In this document: in pieces, positions 5,923 to 14,377 of the stretch
How positions within the stretch are numbered: position 1 is the stretch's first letter
Layout: each line of letters opens with the position of its first letter
Assembly: GCA_946480485.1 (NCBI GenBank)
Contig: CAMLJW010000067.1
Span: forward strand, 1-16,076
Source: an uncultured Streptomyces sp.
GTDB lineage: Bacteria > Actinomycetota > Actinomycetes > Streptomycetales > Streptomycetaceae
DNA length: 16,076 bases
Direction of reading: 5' to 3'
Notes under the pieces: model-generated
The model's input: the letters and a program-made list of their open reading frames with translations, nothing else
Told to the model about the DNA's origin: nothing
The model's database searches: none
Program-made: the position numbers and the translations under genes

Positions 5923-8439
5923 TCACTCCCGCAACGTCTCCTCCAGCGCTCGGACCACCGCAGCCGCTTCCTCGCCCGGCAGCGGCGTGCCGTCGGGCCC
6001 CGTCACATAGAAGGCGTCCACCGCGTTCGCGCCCAGCGTGGAGACATGGGCGCTGCGCACCCGGACGTTCGCCTCCTCCAGGGCCCGCCCGATGCGGTGA
6101 AGGAGGCCCGGGGCGTCATGGGCGCGCACCTCGATGACCGTGGCAAGCCGGGATCCGGAGGAAGCCACGGTCACCCGCGGCGGCGGTGCCACGATGCCCC
6201 GCCTGCGCGGATACGCGGCGTCCCGCTCGGCGAGCCGCCCGGCGATGTCGAGGGAGCCGTCGAGGGCGCGCACGAGGTCCGCGCGGAGCCGGGCGGCCTG
6301 TGGCAGCGACCCGTACTCGGCGGCGACGCGCCAGGCGAGGAGCAGCACGGAGCCCTCGGATGCCTCGGATGCCTTGGATGCGTTGGAGTCTTCGGAGGCC
6401 TCGGACGCCTCGGAGGCATCCAAGGCCTGGACCGTGTCGGGCAGGCTCAGCACCCGCAGCTCCGCAGTGCGCACGGTGAGCCGGTGCGTTGCGAGCACGC
6501 CGGCCACCGCGGGCAGCACCCCGGACTGGTCCGGCACCGCGATGAGCAGTTCAACTCCGAGGGGCTCCGGTTCGGCCGAGGACTCCTCGGCCGGCGGCTC
6601 GGTCTGGGCGCGCAGCGCGAGTACCGGACCGCCCGTGCGGAACGCCTCGATGGCGAGCCGTTCCTGCTCGGCGGTGGGCGCCTCGGCCTCCGGCTCCTCG
6701 GGGGCGTTCCCGGCGAACACGGCTGCGACCCGCTTCACCAGGTCGGCCACGAGGGATGCGCGCCACGAGGACCAGGCGGCCGGCCCGGTGGCCAGCGCGT
6801 CCGCCTCGGTGAGCGCGTGCAGCAGCTCCAGCGTGCCCTGTGAGCCAACCGCCTCGGCGACCGAGCGCACGGTGGCCGGATCCTCCAGGTCGCGCCGGGT
6901 CGCCGTCTCGACAAGGAGCAGATGGTGGCGTACGAGGGTGGCGAGCACCGCCACGTCCGCGCGGTCGAAGCCGATACGGGCGGCCACGTCCTTCGCGATG
7001 ATCTCGCCGGCGACGCAGTGGTCGCCGGGCCAGCCCTTGCCGATGTCGTGCAGCAGTGCGGCGACCAGGAGGAGGTCGGGGCGGCTCACACCCCGGGTCA
7101 ACTCGGAGGCGCGCACCGCCGTCTCGATCAGGTGCCGGTCGACGGTCCAGATGTGTACGGCGTTGCGCTGCGGGCGGCAGCGTACGCGCTCCCAGTCGGG
7201 CAGCAGTCGGGTGATCAGCCCGTCCGCCTCCAGGGCCTCCCAGACCTCGACGGTCGGACGGCCGGAGCCGAGCAGGGTGACGAGCTGTTCGCGGGCCTCG
7301 GCGGGCCAGGGCGTGGGCAGCGGGCGGGTCGCTGCGGCCATACGGCGGACCGCGTGCAGCGAGAGCGGCAGACCGGACTCCGCTGCCGCGGCGGCGGCGC
7401 GCAGCGGCAGCACCGGGTCTCGATCGGGACGCGCGACGCGGGCGAGGACGACCTCCCCGTCGTGCTCTACGACGCCCTCCGCCAGCGGGGAACGCTCGGT
7501 GACCGGCTTGCGGCCGCCCAACATGGCGCGCAGGCGCGGCCTCACGGAGCGCGAACGCAGCACGCGCCCCACCTCGCGCCAGGTGACGTCACTGGCGTAG
7601 GAGATGACGCGGGCGGCCTCGTACACCTGGCGCAGCAGGGTGTCGGCGTCCAGCAGGCCGAGTTCCGCGGCGACCTGATCCTGTTCCTGCAGCGAGAGCC
7701 GGTCGGTGGCTCGGCCGGTGGCGAGGTGCAGGGCGTCACGGACGTCCAGCAGCCGCTTGCGCGCGTCGGCCAGGCCCTCGCGGGGGGCGTCCGCGAGCCA
7801 GGAGGCGGCGACAGCGCGCAGCGCGGTGGCGTCCCGCAGTCCGCCGCGCGCCTCCTTCAGGTCCGGTTCGAGGAGGTACTGCAACTCACCCTGGCGCTCG
7901 GCCCGTTCGGCGCACAACTCCTGGAGTTCGGGGAGGCGCTTGAGTGCCTGGTTGCGCCAGTCGGCGAGGACGGCCGTACGCAGCTCGGCGGTGAGACCGA
8001 GGTCGCCCGCGAGGTGGCGGGCGTCGAGCAGTCCCAACTGAACCTTGAGGTCCTCGCCCGCGGTCTTGCGTGCCTCCACCGGCGTGCGCACGGAGTGGTC
8101 GAGGGCAAGGCCGAGGTCCCACACGGGGTACCAGATACGGTCGGCGAGGGCGGCGACCGCTCCGGAGTCGCTTCCGTCGTGGAGGAGCAGCAGGTCGAGG
8201 TCGCTGCGTGGGGAGAGTTCACCGCGGCCGTAGCCGCCGACGGCGACGAGCGAGACTCCGCGCAGGGCGACCGCTCCGGCGTCGACCCGCCCGGTGCCCC
8301 AGCCGTGGTTCAGTTCGCCCTGGGCCGACCGGCGGGGGGGCCCGGACGGCCCCCCCTCCGGGAGGAGGCGAAGCCGGGCCGCCGCGTAGCCGTTGGGTCC
8401 CGAGTCCTCTGCTTCCTTGCGCACGTCCGTACTCGCCAC
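5923..8439 (-). CDS. glnD: PII nucleotidyltransferase GlnD
   Basis: Bifunctional enzyme that modifies and demodifies the PII protein according to glutamine level; in Streptomyces it adenylylates GlnK. The 838-residue protein has the nucleotidyltransferase motif GGYGRGELSPRSDLD (68-82), the helical GlnD region (QLGLLDARHLAGD, LEPDLKEARGGLRD), an HD hydrolase domain with LLHDIGKGWPGDH (462-474), and two ACT domains (about 629-735 and 767-838) that sense glutamine. The first ACT domain is interrupted by an Ala/Ser/Glu repeat (about 673-697). Start is the GTG at 8439 with AGGAG seven bases upstream. It is the third gene of the amtB-glnK-glnD operon, 39 bp after glnK. Catalytic residues look intact. 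Confidence 0.97.
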   Translation of the reverse strand: MASTDVRKEAEDSGPNGYAAARLRLLPEGGPSGPPRRSAQGELNHGWGTGRVDAGAVALRGVSLVAVGGYGRGELSPRSDLDLLLLHDGSDSGAVAALADRIWYPVWDLGLALDHSVRTPVEARKTAGEDLKVQLGLLDARHLAGDLGLTAELRTAVLADWRNQALKRLPELQELCAERAERQGELQYLLEPDLKEARGGLRDATALRAVAASWLADAPREGLADARKRLLDVRDALHLATGRATDRLSLQEQDQVAAELGLLDADTLLRQVYEAARVISYASDVTWREVGRVLRSRSVRPRLRAMLGGRKPVTERSPLAEGVVEHDGEVVLARVARPDRDPVLPLRAAAAAAESGLPLSLHAVRRMAAATRPLPTPWPAEAREQLVTLLGSGRPTVEVWEALEADGLITRLLPDWERVRCRPQRNAVHIWTVDRHLIETAVRASELTRGVSRPDLLLVAALLHDIGKGWPGDHCVAGEIIAKDVAARIGFDRADVAVLATLVRHHLLLVETATRRDLEDPATVRSVAEAVGSQGTLELLHALTEADALATGPAAWSSWRASLVADLVKRVAAVFAGNAPEEPEAEAPTAEQERLAIEAFRTGGPVLALRAQTEPPAEESSAEPEPLGVELLIAVPDQSGVLPAVAGVLATHRLTVRTAELRVLSLPDTVQALDASEASEASEDSNASKASEASEGSVLLLAWRVAAEYGSLPQAARLRADLVRALDGSLDIAGRLAERDAAYPRRRGIVAPPPRVTVASSGSRLATVIEVRAHDAPGLLHRIGRALEEANVRVRSAHVSTLGANAVDAFYVTGPDGTPLPGEEAAAVVRALEETLRE
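6353..6433 (-). repeat. 9-bp repeat array inside glnD
   Basis: About nine degenerate copies of a 9-bp unit close to GCCTCGGAN lie in tandem and in frame. They encode the Asp/Asn/Lys-Ala-Ser-Glu-Ala-Ser-Glu stretch in the first ACT domain of GlnD. The three-codon period preserves the frame whatever the copy number. Confidence 0.85.
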
Positions 8440-8478
8440 CCAGCGGCTCCTGTTCTCTTCTCTGTCCCTCGGAGGTCC

Positions 8479-10097
<1,619 letters not shown>

Positions 10098-10161
10098 GGC
10101 CGATATCTCCTCGTCGTCGGAACGGCCCGTGCGGATGCTCAAGCTGTGGGGAGGGCCGACT

Positions 10162-10167
10162 GTGCTA
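10162..10167 (-). promoter_or_regulatory. Possible amtB -10 element
   Basis: TAGCAC on the minus strand, 18 bases after the last GAAAC of the GlnR-type site. There is no good -35; GAAACG overlaps where one would be, as expected for a promoter that needs an activator. It lies about 65 bases before the TTG start. Confidence 0.35.
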
Positions 10168-10185
10168 GGAGATTGACGCAACACC

Positions 10186-10223
10186 GTTTCACAGGGCGCG
10201 CCGACATGTTTCACGGAGATGAC
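10186..10223 (-). promoter_or_regulatory. GlnR-type binding site upstream of amtB
   Basis: On the minus strand the order is GTCAT (plus 10219-10223), 6 bases, GAAAC (10208-10212), 6 bases, GCGCG (10197-10201), 6 bases, GAAAC (10186-10190). This follows the actinobacterial GlnR layout gTnAc-N6-GaAAc repeated every 22 bp, with two perfect GAAAC halves, one good and one degenerate GTnAC half. A further GTAAC (10239-10243) lies upstream but out of phase. GlnR activates amtB-glnK-glnD in Streptomyces under nitrogen limitation. Confidence 0.7.
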
Positions 10224-10401
10224 GAAGGGGCCGTCCGTGTTACAGATGCATGAACTGCGCGGATGGCGCGCGCATCGATTCATCGTGGCGCAACCTTCCC
10301 CGAAGGACGAGAACCGGCCACGGCCGGCCATCCGGTGACCTGGCGTGAGGGAGCCGGGCCGGGTGGTTCGGGACGGCGGGCCGCGGCCGGGGTATCCGGG
10401 G

Positions 10402-11877
10402 TCAGCCGGCTTCGGCGGTCTCGGGCAGGTCAGCGGCGAGTTGCTCGGTCAGATCCGCCACCTCGGCCATGTCCCCGAAGTCGCGTACGGCCGTGTCGAC
10501 GGTCTTTCGGATACGGGTGTTCACCCGCTCGGAGCGCACCTTCTTGGCGATCATCAGGGCCTTCCTGGCGAGCACCGTGCTCTGCTCGGGCTCCCGCTGC
10601 AGCAGGTGCACCGTGGCCATCCCGATGAGGTTGAGTGCGTACGAACGCTGATGCTCGGCGTCCTGCTCGAAGAAGTCGACGGCCTTTTCCATCACGGGCT
10701 CGGCCAGCGAGGCGTATGTAGGACTGCGGCCCGCCACATAGGCGAGGTCGCGGTAGGAGTGGGAGGTCTCCGCGTGCAGCTCCGCCTCGGAGAAGAAGCG
10801 GATCCAGTCGGGCTCGGGTTCGGTGAACTCCTCGGCGTCCTGGAAGCTGTCCTCGGCCATCCGGACGGCGCGTTTGCATTTGCCGGGCTGGCCCATATTG
10901 GCGTAGGCCCGGGCCTCCATCGCATACAGCATGGACTGCGTCCGCGGGCTCGCGCAGTCGCGACTTCCGTACTGGGCGAGGTGGATCAGCTCCAGCGCGT
11001 CGTCGGGCCGCCCGAGGTGGATCATCTGGCGGCTCATGCTCGACAGGATGTACGAGCCCAGCGGCTTGTCGGCGGCTTCCTTGGCGGCGTGCAGGGCGAG
11101 CACGAAGTACTTCTGGGCGGTGGGCTGCAGACCGACGTCGTAACTCATCCAGCCGGCCAGCTCGGCGAGCTCGGCGGCGACCTTGAACAGGCGCTTGCCG
11201 GTGGCCTCGGGCTGGGGCTCCTGAAGGAGGTCGGTCACCTCGTGCAGTTGGCCGACGACCGCCTTGCGGCGCAGGCCGCCGCCGCACTGGGCATCCCACT
11301 GGCGGAACATGGCCGTGGAGGACTCGAGCAGATCGAGCTCGGGCTTGGACAGCCGGCCGACGCGGCGCGAGACGGCCTGGGGCTCGGCCTTCTCGCGGGG
11401 GGCGGTGGGACCGGGCACCAGCCAGCGCTGCATGGGCTCGATCAGCGACGAGCCGGCCGAGAGGACCAGCGAGGTGCCGAGGAAGCCGCGACGGGCCAGC
11501 ATCAGGTCACTGCGCGAGAACTCACTGATCAGCGCGACGGTCTGCGGACCGGTCCAGGGCAGGTCGACGCTGGACACGGAAGGCGACTGGTGTGCGGCGC
11601 GCAGGCCGAGGTCCTCAACAGCGACGACGCATCCGAAGCGCTCGGAGAACAGCTCGGACAGGATGCGCGGGATCGGCTCGCGCGGGTTCTCCCCGTCGAG
11701 CCAGCGGCGTACGCGCGAGGTGTCCGTGGAGATGTGGTTGGCCCCCAGCCGACGAGCCCTGCGGTTCACCAGGCGCGCCAGCTCGCCCTTGGACCAGCCG
11801 CTGCGCACGAACCACGAAGCCAGCAGCTCATTGGGGCGCTTGTCAGCGTTCGTCCCACTTCCGTCGTTGCCGCCCAC
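10402..11877 (-). CDS. nsdA: NsdA, negative regulator of differentiation
   Basis: Streptomyces regulator whose loss increases sporulation and antibiotic production in S. coelicolor. The 491-residue protein opens with a helix-turn-helix-like region (about 14-80: NELLASWFVRSGWSKGELAR, then TDTSRVRRWLDGENPREPIP and ILSELFSERFG), followed by a conserved linker (DLPWTGPQTVALISEFSRSD) and a long helical C-terminal part resembling tetratricopeptide repeats (roughly 190-470), suggesting protein contacts. I chose the GTG at 11877 because AGGGG lies seven bases upstream; a TTG at 11922 would add 15 residues (506 in all) but has no well-placed ribosome binding site. It sits between ftsY and amtB, as I remember it in S. 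coelicolor. How it acts is not readable from the sequence. Confidence 0.92.
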   Translation of the reverse strand: MGGNDGSGTNADKRPNELLASWFVRSGWSKGELARLVNRRARRLGANHISTDTSRVRRWLDGENPREPIPRILSELFSERFGCVVAVEDLGLRAAHQSPSVSSVDLPWTGPQTVALISEFSRSDLMLARRGFLGTSLVLSAGSSLIEPMQRWLVPGPTAPREKAEPQAVSRRVGRLSKPELDLLESSTAMFRQWDAQCGGGLRRKAVVGQLHEVTDLLQEPQPEATGKRLFKVAAELAELAGWMSYDVGLQPTAQKYFVLALHAAKEAADKPLGSYILSSMSRQMIHLGRPDDALELIHLAQYGSRDCASPRTQSMLYAMEARAYANMGQPGKCKRAVRMAEDSFQDAEEFTEPEPDWIRFFSEAELHAETSHSYRDLAYVAGRSPTYASLAEPVMEKAVDFFEQDAEHQRSYALNLIGMATVHLLQREPEQSTVLARKALMIAKKVRSERVNTRIRKTVDTAVRDFGDMAEVADLTEQLAADLPETAEAG

Positions 11878-12507
11878 TGGAACGCCCCTATCCGTGAACC
11901 ACTTGCGCGTTGTGTGCGCCAAGCCCTACCGATCGCCGGTAAGTACGGTCACCCGTCCGGCGGCTATCACCCATCGAACAAGGAACCGACTTGCCTTCGG
12001 CATACTCACGAGTGCGCGCGTCCACAGGACCGTGCACTCACAGTAATCCCACGATCACCCGTGCAGCCACGGAGAGCACGTAACCGCCACCATTCGCCAC
12101 CCCTTCGAATGAACTCCGGATGGCCCGCACGCGATTCACTTGACGCAGCACGACCAGGAGTAGACGGAGCGGTGCGGGACGGGGCGCGCGAAGCCGAGCG
12201 CACGACCCGGGGCAGCGCTGAGCGCCGCTGGATCACAGACGACATCGGAACGCAGAGTCACGTGGGGATTCCCACATCACGGCCCCGCCCTGCGACCGCG
12301 CCGACCTCGGCCCGTCCGCTGGCTCCGCTCCCCCGCCCTCGACTCGGCGACGAAGCCACCCGCCGCACGGCTGCTGCTGGGGACGTGGGCTTACGTGGCG
12401 CACCGGTCGTGCATATAGCCCGGCCGGGCGGCAGCAGCGAAGCGCGCGTCCCCGGCTGCACGTCAGGAACGCGCGCTTCTTCCCTCACCGACGACATTCG
12501 CAAGTGA
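11878..12507. other. 630-bp intergenic region between ftsY and nsdA
   Basis: I see no supportable gene. Open frames exist on both strands (for example 12006-12245 and 12258-12575, minus) but are rich in Arg/Ser/Pro, lack ribosome binding sites and resemble nothing known. The ftsY-proximal end carries a clear stem-loop (12439-12479). A 5-bp hairpin GTGGG-GATT-CCCAC lies at about 12262-12275. The nsdA-proximal end presumably holds the nsdA promoter, but I find no convincing -35/-10 pair. Confidence 0.55.
12439..12479 (-). terminator. Probable ftsY terminator
   Basis: GAAGCGCGCGT (12439-12449) and ACGCGCGCTTC (12469-12479) form a perfect 11-bp stem with a 19-base loop, starting 28 bases after the ftsY stop. 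There is no U-tract, as is common in Streptomyces. Confidence 0.6.
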
Positions 12508-13707
12508 CTACTCTCCGACAAGAGCGTCAACGAACGCCTCCGGCTCGAACGGCGCCAGGTCGTCGGCGCCCTCACCCAGTCCGACCAGCTTGACCGGTAC
12601 GCCCAGCTCGCGCTGCACAGCGATGACGATGCCGCCCTTGGCCGTGCCGTCGAGCTTGGTCAGGACGATGCCGGTGATGTCGACGGCCTCGGCGAAGACA
12701 CGGGCCTGCACGAGGCCGTTCTGACCAGTGGTGGCGTCCAGGACAAGCAGCACCTCGTCGAGCGGGGCGTGCTTCTCGACGACGCGCTTGACCTTGCCGA
12801 GCTCGTCCATGAGGCCGGTCTTGGTGTGCAGCCGCCCGGCGGTGTCGATAAGGACGACGTCGGCGCTCTCCTCGATGCCCTCCTTGACGGAGTCGAAGGC
12901 GACGGACGCGGGGTCGCCGCCCTCGGGGCCGCGCACGGTGCGGGCTCCCACGCGCTCGCCCCAGGTCTGCAGCTGGTCGGCGGCGGCGGCGCGGAAGGTG
13001 TCGGCCGCGCCCAGCACGACGTGCTTGCCGTCGGCGACCAGTACGCGCGCGAGCTTGCCGGTGGTGGTGGTCTTGCCGGTGCCGTTGACCCCGACGACCA
13101 TCACGATGCCCGGGGTGTCCAGACCCGACTCGGTGTTCACCGTGCGGTCGAAGTCGGGGACGAGGAGGGTGAGCAGCTCCTCGCGCAGCAGGCCGCGCAG
13201 CTCCTCGGGCGTACGGGTGCCGAGCACCTTCACCCGCTCGCGCAGCCTCTCGACCAGCTCCTGGGTGGGCTGCACGCCGACGTCCGCGACGAGCAGCGTG
13301 TCCTCGATCTCCTCCCAGGTGTCCTCGTCGAGGTGCTCGCGCGAGAGCAGCGTGAGCAGCCCCTTGCCGAGCGCGTTCTGCGAACGGGAGAGCCGGGCCC
13401 GCAGACGCACCAGGCGTCCCGCGGTCGGCTCCGGGATCTCGATCTCGGGTGCGGCCGGGCGTTCCTCGACGGCAACGGCCCCCGAGGTGTCCGGAAGATC
13501 CACCTCCTCGATCGTGCGGCGCGGTTCTTCGCGCGGCGTCTCGGCCTCGTCGCCGACGTGCGGCTCGGCCGGAGGGGCGGTGATGTCGGGCGTGGTGGTG
13601 GGCGCCTGCGGAGGCAGCCGCTTCTTCCTGCGGCTGCCGACGACGAGCCCGCCGAGCGCGACGATCACGACCACGGCGATGACTACAGCAAGGATGAGGA
13701 TTTCCAT
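12508..13707 (-). CDS. ftsY: Signal recognition particle receptor FtsY
   Basis: SRP-family GTPase at the membrane that receives Ffh-ribosome complexes and hands them to the Sec translocon. The 399-residue protein has an N-terminal hydrophobic segment (about 2-23, followed by GSRRKKR) that can anchor it, an acidic Pro/Glu-rich linker (30-95), the N domain (about 97-190, with LSRSQNALGKGLLTLLS), and the G domain: P-loop GVNGTGKT (206-213), DTFRAAAADQL (236-246), DTAGR (288-292), TKLD (350-353) and GLGEGADDLAPF (377-388). The ATG at 13707 has AGGA about six bases upstream and gives the membrane-anchored N-terminus; a 36-codon in-frame extension runs through a hairpin and looks non-coding. It is isolated, with long gaps on both sides. 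Confidence 0.98.
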   Translation of the reverse strand: MEILILAVVIAVVVIVALGGLVVGSRRKKRLPPQAPTTTPDITAPPAEPHVGDEAETPREEPRRTIEEVDLPDTSGAVAVEERPAAPEIEIPEPTAGRLVRLRARLSRSQNALGKGLLTLLSREHLDEDTWEEIEDTLLVADVGVQPTQELVERLRERVKVLGTRTPEELRGLLREELLTLLVPDFDRTVNTESGLDTPGIVMVVGVNGTGKTTTTGKLARVLVADGKHVVLGAADTFRAAAADQLQTWGERVGARTVRGPEGGDPASVAFDSVKEGIEESADVVLIDTAGRLHTKTGLMDELGKVKRVVEKHAPLDEVLLVLDATTGQNGLVQARVFAEAVDITGIVLTKLDGTAKGGIVIAVQRELGVPVKLVGLGEGADDLAPFEPEAFVDALVGE

Positions 13708-13728
13708 CAGTTTCCTAGCGAGGGGACC

Positions 13729-13861
13729 ACCGGCTTCAGCCGGTCGGGGAATCGCTTCCTGGTCTGTGGTAATTTCCCTGCGTCCCGCAAGGGATCGGTT
13801 CGGGCTGGACCGCAACCTTCGGGTGGGAAGCTCCCCATCCTTACAGGTGGGGAAGCGGAGT
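13729..13861 (+). mobile_element. Possible remnant of an IS200/IS605-family end
   Basis: Two hairpins resemble the right-end structures of IS200/IS605 (tnpB) elements of actinobacteria. ACCGGC-TTCA-GCCGGT (13729-13744) has a perfect 6-bp stem. Further on, GGGTGGG (13821-13827), CCCCATC (13833-13839) and GGTGGGG (13846-13852) can pair in two alternative ways around a TTAC loop, much like the GGTGGGAATCCCC...GGGG ends that follow tnpB genes. No transposase or tnpB reading frame is left. The call rests on remembered resemblance only. Confidence 0.3.
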
Positions 13862-14008
13862 CACAACTCCACCAGCATGGCGAAGCGGCGACGTTACAAC
13901 GGGTCCAGTGTGCGGACCGGTGTCGTGCGCGAAGCGCACACGGGTTGCGGCAGCTCATGACGTGAATCGCCACAACCCTGACAAAGAGCGGCCCGTCGCC
14001 CTGGTTGC

Positions 14009-14023
14009 CTGACGCATCGTCAG
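14009..14023. promoter_or_regulatory. 15-bp palindrome, possible operator
   Basis: CTGACG (14009-14014), CAT, CGTCAG (14018-14023) is a perfect interrupted palindrome in non-coding DNA about 300 bp upstream of ftsY. It could be a regulator site or a small hairpin; nothing in the sequence decides. Confidence 0.3.
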
Positions 14024-14168
14024 CCACCTCCCCCTCCAGACCCGCCCGGTGAAGGCGAAGGGCGCCTCTCCTGCCCGTAACCGTCGCACCTTTCATCCGG
14101 TCGGGCCCGGCGCGACGAGCGAGTCGCTGAGCGCCCGCTATCAGGCCGCCGTGAGATGGCCGCGTGTT

Positions 14169-14297
14169 CGCCGTGGCGGCACCGATCGCACAGCCGATCA
14201 ACGCGACGGCGATGGCCTGGGCCGGCGCGCAGCCGATGTCGTAGCGGTCCCGGATGACGTCGACGGCGCCGTTGATCACGGCACCGTCGTAGCCGAG
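14169..14297 (-). pseudogene. glcP: Relic of a GlcP-like sugar permease (MFS sugar porter)
   Basis: A 43-codon stretch reads as the loop after transmembrane helix 1 and the start of helix 2 of a sugar:proton symporter: GYDGAVINGAVDVIRDRY followed by AIAVALIGCAIGAATA. It matches the GYDsxVINGAVxxIRDRY...QVIAVALIGCAIGAATAGR block of the Streptomyces glucose permease GlcP. The similarity stops abruptly on both sides: the expected GGFLF before GYD is replaced by GTKRL, and the expected GRIADRIG after AATA by NTRPSHGG. The rest of a roughly 470-residue gene is missing. In S. coelicolor, from memory, glcP1 lies between smc and ftsY, so this is most likely the remains of that gene. It encodes no working protein. 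Confidence 0.75.
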
Positions 14298-14377
14298 CCG
14301 TTTTGTTCCGTACTTGAATGGCGCGTGCACGCCATTGGCGCGCGCTCCGGCACTGCGGATGTCTGACCGGTCGGGAC

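Larger units (their letters stand above)
10098..10401 (-). other. 304-bp regulatory region between nsdA and amtB
   Basis: It holds no gene. In transcription order it contains G/C-rich inverted repeats behind nsdA (CCGGCC-AC-GGCCGG at 10314-10327, and CCTTC-CCC-GAAGG at 10294-10306, which may end the nsdA transcript), then the GlnR-type site and a -10-like element for amtB. Confidence 0.6.
13708..14377. other. 670-bp degraded region between smc and ftsY
   Basis: No intact gene. It contains the GlcP-like relic (14169-14297) and several hairpins: CTGACG-CAT-CGTCAG (14009-14023), GTGCGC-GAA-GCGCAC (13925-13939), and the IS200/IS605-like pair at 13729-13853. A 207-codon frame (13707-14330, minus) stays open, but only the relic part resembles a protein. 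The ftsY promoter should lie in the left part; I cannot place it. Confidence 0.65.

Noticed and set aside
5804..5926. 41-codon upstream extension of ffh
   Set aside because: It overlaps the end of glnD and the putative promoter, and known Ffh proteins begin at the FDTLSDRL block reached from the GTG at 5803.
10239..10243. GTAAC as an additional GlnR half-site
   Set aside because: It is 20 bp, not 22 bp, from the next GTnAC half and lacks a GAAAC partner at the right distance.
10098..10331. 78-codon upstream extension of amtB
   Set aside because: It crosses the GlnR-type site and contains no transport helix; the TTG at 10097 has a well-spaced GAGGAG.
10345..12507. 720-codon open frame on the plus strand across nsdA and the following gap
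   Set aside because: The first two thirds mirror nsdA; the rest is Arg/Pro/Ser-rich with no ribosome binding site or recognisable domain.
12006..12575. Small minus-strand frames in the ftsY-nsdA gap
   Set aside because: Composition typical of chance frames in GC-rich DNA, no ribosome binding sites, no familiar motifs.
13707..14330. 207-codon minus-strand frame between smc and ftsY as a complete gene
   Set aside because: Only 14169-14297 resembles a protein (GlcP). The rest reads through hairpins and has no coherent composition, so I annotate a relic rather than a gene.
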